Positions 19,272-28,804 of a stretch of 64,000 bases of DNA are shown here, one piece after another. The notes under the pieces were generated by a model. The model was not told the origin of the DNA, searched no databases, and saw nothing but the letters and a program-made list of their open reading frames with translations. Source of the DNA: Desulfobulbaceae bacterium (GTDB lineage: Bacteria; Desulfobacterota; Desulfobulbia; Desulfobulbales; Desulfocapsaceae); contig JAGXHG010000026.1 in assembly GCA_024636345.1 (NCBI GenBank), forward strand, positions 49,918-113,917, given 5' to 3'. Made by a program: the position numbers and the translations under genes. Position 1 is the stretch's first letter, and the number at the start of each line of letters is the position of its first letter.

Positions 19272-20096
19272 ATGGCTCTCTCAATTAACACCAACGTAAT
19301 GTCTCTCAATGCTCAGCGTAACTTAGGAAACTCTCAGTCCGCGCTGGCAAAATCTATGCAACGCCTTTCTTCCGGTCTCCGCATCAACTCCGCCAAGGAC
19401 GATGCAGCTGGACTGGCAATTTCCGATCGTATGACCTCTCAGATCCGCGGCCTGAATCAGGCAGCTCGTAACGCCAACGACGGCATCTCTCTGGCCCAAA
19501 CGGCTGAGGGTGCTCTTCAGGAAACCACCAACATCCTGCAGCGTATGCGTGAGATAGCTGTTCAGTCAGCCAACGATACCAACACCACCTCAGATCGTAC
19601 CTCCTTAAATGCTGAAGTAACACAACTCAAAGCGGAAATAAATCGTATCGCTGACAACACTGCCTTCAACGGCAAGACCCTGTTGGACGGCAGCTTTTCT
19701 GTTACTGGTGCCGTGTTCCAGGTTGGCGCCAATGAAGGCCAAACAATTTCCGTTACCATTGGTGCTGCTGATGCCACTACCCTTGCGGTTAATACCATAA
19801 GTGTTGGCACACAGGCATCCTCTGGCTCGGCAATTACCGCCATTGATACTGCCATTGCCTCGATCGATACCATCCGTGGTGATCTTGGTGCGGTTCAGAA
19901 CCGTTTTGAGTCCACCATTTCCAACCTGTCAAACGTCTCCGAAAATCTATCTGCTGCCCGTAGCCGGATTCTGGATGCGGACATTGCCCAGGAGACCTCG
20001 GCAATGACTAAGCAGAACATCCTGCAACAGGCCGGTGTTGCCATTTTGGCCCAGGCCAATCAGGCTCCACAGTTGGCTCTGTCGTTGTTACAGTAA
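19272..20096 (+). CDS. fliC: Flagellin
   Basis: [54 protein letters not shown]... C-terminal [27 protein letters not shown] ggaggaat at 19261. Confidence 0.97.
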   Translation: MALSINTNVMSLNAQRNLGNSQSALAKSMQRLSSGLRINSAKDDAAGLAISDRMTSQIRGLNQAARNANDGISLAQTAEGALQETTNILQRMREIAVQSANDTNTTSDRTSLNAEVTQLKAEINRIADNTAFNGKTLLDGSFSVTGAVFQVGANEGQTISVTIGAADATTLAVNTISVGTQASSGSAITAIDTAIASIDTIRGDLGAVQNRFESTISNLSNVSENLSAARSRILDADIAQETSAMTKQNILQQAGVAILAQANQAPQLALSLLQ

Positions 20097-20111
20097 TTTT
20101 CTGAGCAATTC

Positions 20112-20157
20112 AGTTTGTTTCGTCAGGCAGATGTTTATCTGCCTGACGAAACAACTG
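20112..20157 (+). terminator. Long perfect stem-loop after fliC (terminator or 3' stabiliser)
   Basis: GTTTCGTCAGGCAGAT-gttt-ATCTGCCTGACGAAAC, 16-bp perfect stem extended by cagtt/aactg; no U-run. Confidence 0.6.
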
Positions 20158-20254
20158 AGGAGTTATACGCATGACAAAATTTGAAGGCTGAACAGCAAAG
20201 AGGGGTCGGTCTTACGGCCGGCCCCTCTTCCCTTGAAAAAGGGCGGAGGATACG

Positions 20255-20605
20255 ATGAATATAGATATGACAGCCAGTGTGGGTGGCGCCGTCCAACAGC
20301 AACCCCGAGCCTCAGAACAAGTCGAGACACAACGGAAGAACAAAGAAAAGGCCGCTGACACCCCTCAGGCTTCCCCCGCAGAAAAAGGTGTCCAAGCGGA
20401 AGAACTGCTCAGCCAGATCAAGGCTGTTACCGATAATGGTCTCTTTAGCGTCCGCTTTGAGCAGAATGACAATAAAGAATTTATCGTCAAGATCTATGAC
20501 CAGAAGACCAACGAAGTGGTTCGCCAGATTCCTGCCGAAGAACTTGTGAAGCTCAAGGCCGCCCTGGAAGATCTCCGTGGGAATATCGTAGATACTAAGG
20601 CGTAA
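20255..20605 (+). CDS. flaG: FlaG family flagellar protein
   Basis: LFSVRFEQNDNKEFIVKIYDQKTNEVVRQIPAEELVKL. Confidence 0.85.
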   Translation: MNIDMTASVGGAVQQQPRASEQVETQRKNKEKAADTPQASPAEKGVQAEELLSQIKAVTDNGLFSVRFEQNDNKEFIVKIYDQKTNEVVRQIPAEELVKLKAALEDLRGNIVDTKA

Positions 20606-20795
20606 AAAAAATTTGATGGTCATTCCGCAGGACTGTGAGGAAGATCGCACTCCCTTCGGATTATCAAATATATTCTAAATTCTTTTCCCTCCCTGTCGAA
20701 ATGACAGTTGGGTAGTGTTGGATGAAAATAGCCAAGGAAAATGGTCTTTTCACCACAGACAGGAAAGGTGTTTTTTTCTCGGAGGGTAATCAAAA

Positions 20796-22217
20796 ATGTC
20801 AATTACATTCAGTGGGCTTGCCACAGGTTTAGACACCGACTCCATAGTCACCCAGTTGATGGCTCTTGAGCGGGCTCCCATCAACCGACTGGAAGCCAAA
20901 AAGACTGCAGAGACTAACCGTATTGAGGCATATGCCCAATTCAAGACCACCCTTGATGACCTGAAAACCGCAGCCAGCGCCATGACTCTCACCAGTCAGG
21001 TCAAAACCACCAGTGTCTCTTTGAGCACCAGCGCCCCCTTTACCGCCACCAGTGTCAATGCCAGCAGCGGCAGCTATAACATCGCCGTCAAACAACTGGC
21101 CCAGGTGCAAAAAACCGTCAGCGATGGCTGGACCTCACAGAGCGATCCTCTGCTCGGCACCGGCACCTTCACTCTCAACAACGGCACAGCAGATACCATT
21201 ATTACGGTTGATTCCACCAACAATTCCCTGGCTGGTCTCGCCGCGGCCATCAATGCACAATCCACCGCCACCGGTGTCAAGGCCACTCTAATCAATGACG
21301 GCACGGCGACCCCCTATCGCATGGTGTTCACCGGCGTAGATTCCAGCTCCAATTTCACCGTGACCAGCAATCTAACAGCCGCAGACGGAATCACCCCTAT
21401 CGCCTTTGCCACCACCCAGACACAGACAGCCCAACAGGCCATAGTCATGATGGATGGCATCGAAGTGGTCAGCACCAGCAACACCATCAGTGGAGCCATC
21501 AGCGGTGTCACACTCAATCTCAATGCCATCAGCGACGTCGAGTCTGCCGGACCACCACCAATATATAAATCATCCCTGATGACAGTTGCACCAGACACCG
21601 GGGCTTTAAAGGAAAAATTAACCACTTTTGTGACCAGCTACAACAAGGTCATGGACTGGATATTGTCCGGCTATCCCGAGTTTGGCGCCGCCACCACAAC
21701 GGACACGACCAGCACCGATCTCCTCGGTTCTGCCCTGCGGGGTGACTCCTCTATCAATAGTGTAAAGCGCGGTCTACAGTCTCTTTTGGGCTCGGTTACT
21801 ACTACCACGGGCTCACTCAGTACCTTGTCCCAGCTCGGCATAACCACAAACCTGAACGGGACCCTGAGCCAGGACAACACCAAAATGGATGCGGCCCTCC
21901 AGAATAACTTTGATGACGTCGGTAAACTGTTAAGCGGTGATGGCACCGTTAACGGGATCATGAAAAATTTCAATTCTTACCTGTTAGATGCTACCAGTAG
22001 CTCCACAGGAATCTATGCCAGCAAAAAAGAGAATTATGACATGGCCGTTCGTCGAATCGATAACCAGATCTTCAATATGGAATCACGAATGACTCAGAAA
22101 GAAGCATCACTACGGGCAAGATACACAGCAATGGAAGCACTCGTCAGTGGTCTGAATGCCCAAGGAGATTTTCTTACTCAACAAATGGACATGCTCAGCA
22201 ACTTTTCCAAAGGATAA
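20796..22217 (+). CDS. fliD: Flagellar hook-associated protein 2 (filament cap)
   Basis: SITFSGLATGLDTDSIVTQLMALERAPINRLEAKKTA...; C-terminal FliD helices. Confidence 0.93.
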   Translation: MSITFSGLATGLDTDSIVTQLMALERAPINRLEAKKTAETNRIEAYAQFKTTLDDLKTAASAMTLTSQVKTTSVSLSTSAPFTATSVNASSGSYNIAVKQLAQVQKTVSDGWTSQSDPLLGTGTFTLNNGTADTIITVDSTNNSLAGLAAAINAQSTATGVKATLINDGTATPYRMVFTGVDSSSNFTVTSNLTAADGITPIAFATTQTQTAQQAIVMMDGIEVVSTSNTISGAISGVTLNLNAISDVESAGPPPIYKSSLMTVAPDTGALKEKLTTFVTSYNKVMDWILSGYPEFGAATTTDTTSTDLLGSALRGDSSINSVKRGLQSLLGSVTTTTGSLSTLSQLGITTNLNGTLSQDNTKMDAALQNNFDDVGKLLSGDGTVNGIMKNFNSYLLDATSSSTGIYASKKENYDMAVRRIDNQIFNMESRMTQKEASLRARYTAMEALVSGLNAQGDFLTQQMDMLSNFSKG

Positions 22218-22223
22218 TTAGCC

Positions 22224-22676
22224 ATGAATGCCTATATGAACCAGTACCAGCAGAATCACATCTATACGGCTACCCGTGAACAGATTCTCATCATGCTCTA
22301 TGATGGCGCAATCCGTTTTACCCGCCAGGCTATGATTGCAGGAGAACAGGGCAACCAGCCGGAGAAACTAGGGCGAATAAGCAAAACCCTGGCCATCATC
22401 ACCGAATTCTCTAATTCGCTCAACCATGAGATAGGTGGTAAGATTGCGGCGGATTTAGACGGGCTATATCAGTTCATGATTCGCGAGCTGAATGCCGCCC
22501 GCAATGACCAAAGCGGTGAAAACCTGAAGACCGTTGAAGGTCTGCTGGTTGACCTCCGTGAAACCTGGTCCCAGGCCATTGACATCAACAACCGGCAACA
22601 AGAAGCAGCAACGTCTGGACAGAAATCACATATTCAACCTGAAAATGGATATGTGGCCCTCAACGCTGCGGTATAA
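22224..22676 (+). CDS. fliS: Flagellar export chaperone FliS
   Basis: YQQNHIYTATREQILIMLYDGAIRFTRQAM. Confidence 0.93.
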   Translation: MNAYMNQYQQNHIYTATREQILIMLYDGAIRFTRQAMIAGEQGNQPEKLGRISKTLAIITEFSNSLNHEIGGKIAADLDGLYQFMIRELNAARNDQSGENLKTVEGLLVDLRETWSQAIDINNRQQEAATSGQKSHIQPENGYVALNAAV

Positions 22677-22679
22677 AGT

Positions 22680-23129
22680 ATGTTTGATTCCACTAGACAG
22701 CAAGCCATGGAAGAGATAAACGCCCTGCTTATGAGTTCAATCGGGCGTTACGAGAACATTCTCACCATGTATGAAACCATCAACAACGATACAGGCGACA
22801 AAAGCCCTTCGACATTAGACAGCAGGGGGACAAAAATCCTGCAACTGCAGGAGGAGGCAAACCTTGCCGATCATGATCTTATCGCCATCATTAAAGAGAT
22901 TGATCCAGCAGCATCCACTCATCTCGCTGCTTATTCATTGATAAAGCAGCGCCAGAATCTTATGCAGCAAATTCTAGTGCATAACCGCTCGCTGCTCTCG
23001 TCCATTAATAATATCAAGTCCCTTCTCGCCCATGAGATCAAAGAGATGCAGGGAGGCCGTGCGGCCCTGAAAGGATACCGGCAATCAACTTCCTCGCAGA
23101 ATGGAGGTATCCTCAACAATTCACACTGA
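22680..23129 (+). CDS. FlgN/FliT-like flagellar chaperone
   Basis: All-helical 149-aa protein directly after fliS; weak family signal. Confidence 0.5.
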   Translation: MFDSTRQQAMEEINALLMSSIGRYENILTMYETINNDTGDKSPSTLDSRGTKILQLQEEANLADHDLIAIIKEIDPAASTHLAAYSLIKQRQNLMQQILVHNRSLLSSINNIKSLLAHEIKEMQGGRAALKGYRQSTSSQNGGILNNSH

Positions 23130-23440
23130 TGGTTTTGCCCTCATAATCACCGAGCGCATCCCGACAAAACTCAAGCAATCATTGATGAATGAGAAATCCA
23201 TCCGCAACACAAAAGTACGATACACCCTTCTACAGACCTCCCAAATCAAAAAAAAGCTACTGAACGAATCGACAATACACAGAAATCTTGATAGTTTTTG
23301 ACAAGACTGATAGTATAAAAAAAAATTTACTTCTTTTCCATGTACCCTATGGGAAATAGAGACAATCAGCCTTGTCCGATTAAGACATAGAAGCCGGTAT
23401 AAACTCATCCAATATCCCGAACTTTGAGAGAACGCTCATC

Positions 23441-24133
23441 GTGACCACACAATCTGATTTCATCAATAATATTCCAGACAGCAAACCGGTCAGGATTTTT
23501 TTACCGCTTCAAGACGCGGATAAGCGATATCGGGCACAATGTATCTTTCAAAAGACAACGACCCCCCGTTTCAATCTCCTCTTTGAACCCGGTGCCCTGC
23601 CTGTCAGCGCCCTTGACACCAAATCACCCTGTATCATCAGTCTTGACATGGCTGGCCAAAGTGTCTCCATGGAGGCCATGATCGAGCTGGTGGTGAACAA
23701 TCAGGTGCTCGAGATGATCGTCCAAAAGACCATCAGCCATGAGCAGATGCGAGAATATTTCCGGGTTGATCATACCACACCCATTATTGTCAGTTCCCTG
23801 TTGCCTGAAGGGTTTGGAAGTCCGGAGGATCACTGGAAACTTTCCGGGACTACCATTGATATCAGCGGCAGCGGTCTCCTGGCCATTTTCCACGACAGGC
23901 CCCCATCCGATAAACTGGCCAGGATCCAACTTCCCCTCCATGACGAGCAAAGCGATTCTATCATCACCTTTCTGGCCCATCCGGTCAGGATCTCGGAGGT
24001 CGAAGAAAACAGTTATGTGGTCGCCTATCATTACGACGAGATCAACGATGAAGACAGAGACAGGATCGTCGGCCAGTGCCTGATTACCCAACGTCGTCTG
24101 CTTCGTCTCAAAGTACAGGTTAAAGACAAATAA
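23441..24133 (+). CDS. PilZ-domain (YcgR-like) protein
   Basis: REYFR (RxxxR) followed by DISGSG (DxSxxG). Confidence 0.75.
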   Translation: MTTQSDFINNIPDSKPVRIFLPLQDADKRYRAQCIFQKTTTPRFNLLFEPGALPVSALDTKSPCIISLDMAGQSVSMEAMIELVVNNQVLEMIVQKTISHEQMREYFRVDHTTPIIVSSLLPEGFGSPEDHWKLSGTTIDISGSGLLAIFHDRPPSDKLARIQLPLHDEQSDSIITFLAHPVRISEVEENSYVVAYHYDEINDEDRDRIVGQCLITQRRLLRLKVQVKDK

Positions 24134-24170
24134 ACGAATTTTATATTTTACCCTATTCCCTTATTATCCG

Positions 24171-24842
24171 ATGCCACCTTCTCTCGTTGATCTTATAAAA
24201 AGAATCCAGGACAGCCAAGCGGCTGAAATCAATCTGCCGCTTTTAAGCGGTGGTTCCGTGCAACTCAAATGTATTTATAAAGAATCTGAGTCCCCTCATT
24301 TTTTTCTGGTTTTCCCCCCAAAACAGCTCCCTGCAGATATTGATACAAACAAGAGTTGCCTCGTAGCCGTGAAAGGCGGAGACAATTCAGTCACCTTCAA
24401 GGCTGGAATTGAAACAATCAAAGGGGACCGAATCCTGGAGCTGTTTGCCCAGAAAACCATTGACCCAATCACCCTGCGCAACTCTTACCGTGCCGACCTG
24501 CGAACCACCATCTCCGCCAGCTACGAACCCGGCCCCGAGGAAAAAGCCCGTGCCTGGCATCTTGAGGGCGAGACCCTTGATCTTTCCGCAGGCGGAACCC
24601 TGACTATTTTCCCTAAAGAATTTCTCAACAGACAACGCATCCTTCTTCATATCAATCTCCCCCATACTGATAAAGAAATCCACTGTATCGCCCACGTCAT
24701 CCGAATGACGAGATTACGCAAAGAACATTGGCAAATAGCATTACAGTTTGACAATCTTGATCAGAAAGAACGGGATTTCATCGTATCCTGTTGCCTTCAG
24801 GAACAACGAAGACAACTTCGAGAAAACGTACAAATTGCGTAA
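24171..24842 (+). CDS. PilZ-domain (YcgR-like) protein, paralogue of the preceding gene
   Basis: RNSYR (RxxxR) followed by DLSAGG (DxSxxG). Confidence 0.75.
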   Translation: MPPSLVDLIKRIQDSQAAEINLPLLSGGSVQLKCIYKESESPHFFLVFPPKQLPADIDTNKSCLVAVKGGDNSVTFKAGIETIKGDRILELFAQKTIDPITLRNSYRADLRTTISASYEPGPEEKARAWHLEGETLDLSAGGTLTIFPKEFLNRQRILLHINLPHTDKEIHCIAHVIRMTRLRKEHWQIALQFDNLDQKERDFIVSCCLQEQRRQLRENVQIA

Positions 24843-24970
24843 TTTCCCGTCCCCATAACAAAGAGATTGTCGTTCACTGGCTCAAGCCATCCCCGTGAGA
24901 GAAAAGGCTTATCACATCGCGCCTTCAACCTGGAAGTTAAGATTTTTCCATTTCTTACCGAAAGAAAAGT

Positions 24971-26017
24971 ATGGATCCAATCGCCCCACTCTCACCTTCC
25001 ACGATTCTCGGTTCATCAACTTCCGGACCAGGTGGACAACAACAAAATCCGCATCACATGCTGGAAGGACAAACCATGCAGGCCCTTGTGGTCAATGGTG
25101 CTGGTGAAAATAAATTTGTCCTCGATATAGGTTCAAGCCGTCTCCTGGTCCAGGCTGACTCTGTAACCCTCAGCCCTGGACAAACACTTCAGCTCGAAGT
25201 TACCGCCACCACGCCCCAACTTGAACTCAAGATTATCAGCTCTTCCTTGCAGCAATATCTTGGACACTCGCTGAGCTTTATCGGTCAGAATATCGATCTG
25301 ACCGCCCTTCTCCAGTTGCTTCAACAGCCACCTAATCCAGCAATTGAGACCTTATCAAGCTCAAGCATCCAGATATTGGAAAATTTTATTGCCCTGCAGC
25401 AAAGGCCATTAAACAGTACAGAGGGGGGAAACATCTTGCGCCAGATGATTGATTCCCTCGGTCTGCAGATGGAAGCAAAACTGCACACTGGCTTGAAAGG
25501 AGAAGGAACCACCACCCTTAAATCGGCACTGCTGGAGATAATGCATCTTTTTGGAGAATCAGAGAAGATCGGAGAGGCAAGCAAAACCCCGCTCTCCACC
25601 ATTGAGAGCTTCCAGTTAAGCCAACTGCGCCTGGCACAAGAGAACACCATCATCCTCCCCTTACCATTCCCTTTTCTCGATCAGGGCTACCTCCTCATCG
25701 ACCAGAAGCAGGAACAGGAAACAGAGGATCAACAGAAAAGCAAACAACTTCATTTCTCACTCCATCTGGCCCTGACCGGACTTGGCAATCTCCAGATCGA
25801 ATTTCTGCAGACCGATGACGGCTTATGGATGCGCTTCAACTGTGATTCTCAAGAAAAGGCCGATTTTGTCAGTCAGTTCAGTGACGATCTCAAGCAACAA
25901 CTGACTGATGTCCCACTGCAGGGTCTTTCCTTTTCAGGAACGGCAAATGCCCCCGGCACAGATCTGATAAGACTGCTGGTACCAGCTGGACAATCACTCC
26001 TGAACACAAAGGTATAA
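24971..26017 (+). CDS. FliK-like flagellar hook-length control protein
   Basis: Gln/Ser-rich N-terminus; C-terminal region LGNLQIEFLQTDDGLWMRFNCDS..; adjacent to flhB-like gene. Confidence 0.6.
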   Translation: MDPIAPLSPSTILGSSTSGPGGQQQNPHHMLEGQTMQALVVNGAGENKFVLDIGSSRLLVQADSVTLSPGQTLQLEVTATTPQLELKIISSSLQQYLGHSLSFIGQNIDLTALLQLLQQPPNPAIETLSSSSIQILENFIALQQRPLNSTEGGNILRQMIDSLGLQMEAKLHTGLKGEGTTTLKSALLEIMHLFGESEKIGEASKTPLSTIESFQLSQLRLAQENTIILPLPFPFLDQGYLLIDQKQEQETEDQQKSKQLHFSLHLALTGLGNLQIEFLQTDDGLWMRFNCDSQEKADFVSQFSDDLKQQLTDVPLQGLSFSGTANAPGTDLIRLLVPAGQSLLNTKV

Positions 26018-26018
26018 C

Positions 26019-26306
26019 ATGGCCGAGCACCAAAAAATGGAAAAGGCCGTTGCCATCATTTACGACGCTGAGAAAAGCAGCGCCCCCAGGGTCGTAGCAA
26101 GTGGTAAAGGAGAGATTGCCCGAAAAATTATCGAGACAGCAAGAGAGGCCGGTGTTTACATCCAGGAAGACCCCGATCTCGTTGAACTGCTGGCCAAGGT
26201 CCCCTTGGGACAGGAGATCCCAGGCGAGCTCTACCGCACCGTGGCCGAGGTTTTGTCTTTTGTTTACAAGGTAAACGAACAATTCAAAAACAAGATCAAG
26301 AGCTGA
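26019..26306 (+). CDS. FlhB C-terminal-domain-like protein (EscU/YscU/FlhB family)
   Basis: KAVAIIYDAEKSSAPRVVASGKGEIARKIIETAREAGVYIQEDPDLVELLAKVPLGQEIPGELYRTVAEVLSFVYKVN. Confidence 0.85.
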   Translation: MAEHQKMEKAVAIIYDAEKSSAPRVVASGKGEIARKIIETAREAGVYIQEDPDLVELLAKVPLGQEIPGELYRTVAEVLSFVYKVNEQFKNKIKS

Positions 26307-26312
26307 GAGAGA

Positions 26313-26492
26313 CTACCTTCCCTGCTCATTAAGATCCTTGGCCTCATCTACCAGCATCACCGGAATATCATCACGAATCTCGTACAACAACCGGCATTTT
26401 TCACAGACAAGACCATCGGCTGCTTCGGTGAGTCTGACCGGTCCCTTACATTTGGGACAGGCCAGGATATCAAGTAAATCTTTATTGATCAT
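26313..26492 (-). CDS. Trm112 family protein
   Basis: Own translation: MINKDLLDILACPKCKGPVRLTEAADGLVCEKCRLLYEIRDDIPVMLVDEAKDLNEQGR; 59 aa, below the ORF-track cutoff. Confidence 0.85.
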   Translation of the reverse strand: MINKDLLDILACPKCKGPVRLTEAADGLVCEKCRLLYEIRDDIPVMLVDEAKDLNEQGR

Positions 26493-26684
26493 TTATTTTC
26501 CCTCTAATCTATCAATCACCAGATCTCCTTCGCCCTATACTGAGGCACCCTTTTTCATAAATGAACCCTATCATAGTTAAAGCCATATTTCATCAGCAGA
26601 TTGATTTCTTCCAGTATGGATTGTTTTTCTGAGACATGGTACAGTCGCATGATCTTTCCATTCAACAATAAAGGATCAAAAAAT

Positions 26685-27497
26685 ATGACAACTAAAATCG
26701 GTTTTATCGGCGGCGGCCAGATGGGTGAGGCCCTGATTCGCGGTATTATTCAGTCTGGCTTGTATACAGCAGAAAATATCCTGGTCGCCGAACCGGACAG
26801 CGCACGGCGCGATTATCTCAAAGCGACTTATCAGGTTCAGCCCTTTGACAGCGGGGTCCCAATCTGGAATTCTTGCGCCACTATAATCCTGGCGGTAAAA
26901 CCTCAGGTCATGGGTTCTCTTCTCTCTGACTCTAAAGATCTAATCCACACGGAACACCTGATCATCTCCATTGCCGCCGGCCTCCCCATCTCTTTTTATG
27001 AGAGTCATCTCAGCGACCGGCAATACAAAATCGTCCGCGTCATGCCCAATACACCGGCCCTCGTCCTCGAGTCTGCCTCGGCTCTGAGTGGCAATAAGAA
27101 TGTAACACCTAAAGAAATGGCGCTCGCCAAATCCCTGTTTGACGCGGTGGGTGTAGCTATCATCATGGAAGAACAGTATCTTGACGCAGTCACGGGACTC
27201 AGCGGCTCAGGGCCGGCCTATGTCTTCACCTTCATTGAGGGGATGATCGATGCCGGGATAAAAACCGGCCTGGCCCGCCACGTTGCCGAGACCCTGGCTG
27301 TTCAGACCGTGCTTGGTTCGGTTAAGCTGATGCAGGAAAGCGGCAAACACCCAGCCGTCCTCCGGGCCATGGTCACCTCTCCGGGAGGCACCACTATTGC
27401 CGCCCAGCATGTCATGGAAAAAGCGGGGTTCAAGGGAATCATCATGGATGCCATCGAGGCTGCAACCAATCGTTCCATTGAACTTGGAAAGAAATAA
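26685..27497 (+). CDS. proC: Pyrroline-5-carboxylate reductase
   Basis: TKIGFIGGGQMGEALIRGII...VTGLSGSGPAYVFTFIEGMIDAG...TSPGGTTIA. Confidence 0.93.
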   Translation: MTTKIGFIGGGQMGEALIRGIIQSGLYTAENILVAEPDSARRDYLKATYQVQPFDSGVPIWNSCATIILAVKPQVMGSLLSDSKDLIHTEHLIISIAAGLPISFYESHLSDRQYKIVRVMPNTPALVLESASALSGNKNVTPKEMALAKSLFDAVGVAIIMEEQYLDAVTGLSGSGPAYVFTFIEGMIDAGIKTGLARHVAETLAVQTVLGSVKLMQESGKHPAVLRAMVTSPGGTTIAAQHVMEKAGFKGIIMDAIEAATNRSIELGKK

Positions 27498-27498
27498 G

Positions 27499-28371
27499 AT
27501 GGCGGCCCCTCTTCAGCCCTTTCGCACCGTCTCTGATTTTTCTGTACGCCGGGCGGGCATTATTATCAAAAAAGATCACGAGCCAGCCGGCATCTTTGCC
27601 GACATGCTCCACGACTGGCTGAAGGGCAAGGGAATTACGGCCACAATCAACCAGATTGATCCTGATCTTGATATCCTGATTATCCTGGGCGGGGATGGCA
27701 CTCTGCTCCATGTGGCAGACCAGGCAGCTCGTTACTCTATTCCGGTAATCGGGATCAACTTGGGCAATCTGGGATTTTTGACTGAGCTGACTGAGCAGGA
27801 AGCTCTACCGGCCCTGGAAGAGATCATCTCCGGGGCTGTAACCGTTGAAAACAGGATGATGCTCAAGACCCGCATCGTCCGCGAGAATCAATCGACAGCA
27901 TATCGGTATGCCTTAAACGAGGTGGTGATCAGCAAGGGGACACTGGATCGGGTCCTGCAACTTTCCACCAGGGCAAATGCGGAATATATCACCACCTACA
28001 AAGCAGACGGGCTGATTTTCTCGACCCCCACCGGCTCCACCGCCTATAATCTCTCGGCGGGTGGACCGCTGGTCTATCCGGGACTGGCATCAATTCTGGT
28101 CACCCCTATCTGCCCCTTCATGCTTAGCAGCAGACCGGTCCTCCTGCCACCTGAGACCAGACTCAGCACCCGCATCGATGATGGCCCTGGTCATTACGCC
28201 AATATCATCATCGACGGCCAGTCAGCTTGGGATATGCAGAGCAATGAGATGCTTGAAATCGAGGCAGCTGAACATCCCCTGCTCCTGATTATCTCTCCCC
28301 ACCGTGACTACTTCTCCATCCTGCGCAATAAACTGCACTGGGGCATCCCTCAGGCACAAAGACAACTATAA
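27499..28371 (+). CDS. nadK: NAD(+) kinase
   Basis: IILGGDGTLLHVADQ...GINLGNLGFLTEL...STPTGSTAYNLSAGGPLVYPG. Confidence 0.93.
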   Translation: MAAPLQPFRTVSDFSVRRAGIIIKKDHEPAGIFADMLHDWLKGKGITATINQIDPDLDILIILGGDGTLLHVADQAARYSIPVIGINLGNLGFLTELTEQEALPALEEIISGAVTVENRMMLKTRIVRENQSTAYRYALNEVVISKGTLDRVLQLSTRANAEYITTYKADGLIFSTPTGSTAYNLSAGGPLVYPGLASILVTPICPFMLSSRPVLLPPETRLSTRIDDGPGHYANIIIDGQSAWDMQSNEMLEIEAAEHPLLLIISPHRDYFSILRNKLHWGIPQAQRQL

Positions 28372-28804
28372 TCACACGTCCATCCAGGTATATAGTAAAG
28401 AAAAGCACCGCCATCCCTGTTCGTGTTTTGATCTATTTATGACCACCCTCCAAACAAGAATCATTAGTAACTCTTGCCTGGTATTAGTGCCTAAAAAAAA
28501 TGAGAACTATTTTTGACATTCATCCAAATTTAACATAAAATTCAATTGTAGAATAATTTTTTCGGCTTTTTTTATCTTGATGGGTGGATTGTTTTAACTG
28601 CATTATTTGCCGCAGAATGAACAATCATAACAATGGAGGGGCCTGATGTCTGCGAATCAAAACAAAACTGTTGATTGGAACGCGCCGGTCTTCAATCGTA
28701 AGCACAGTGCCTCTTCGGCTGTGTTTATCCTGGCTTTCTTTCCTGGCTCTTCGAACTTTATTTTACGCGTAATCTCAGACTGCAAAGATGTGTGGAGGAG
28801 AATT

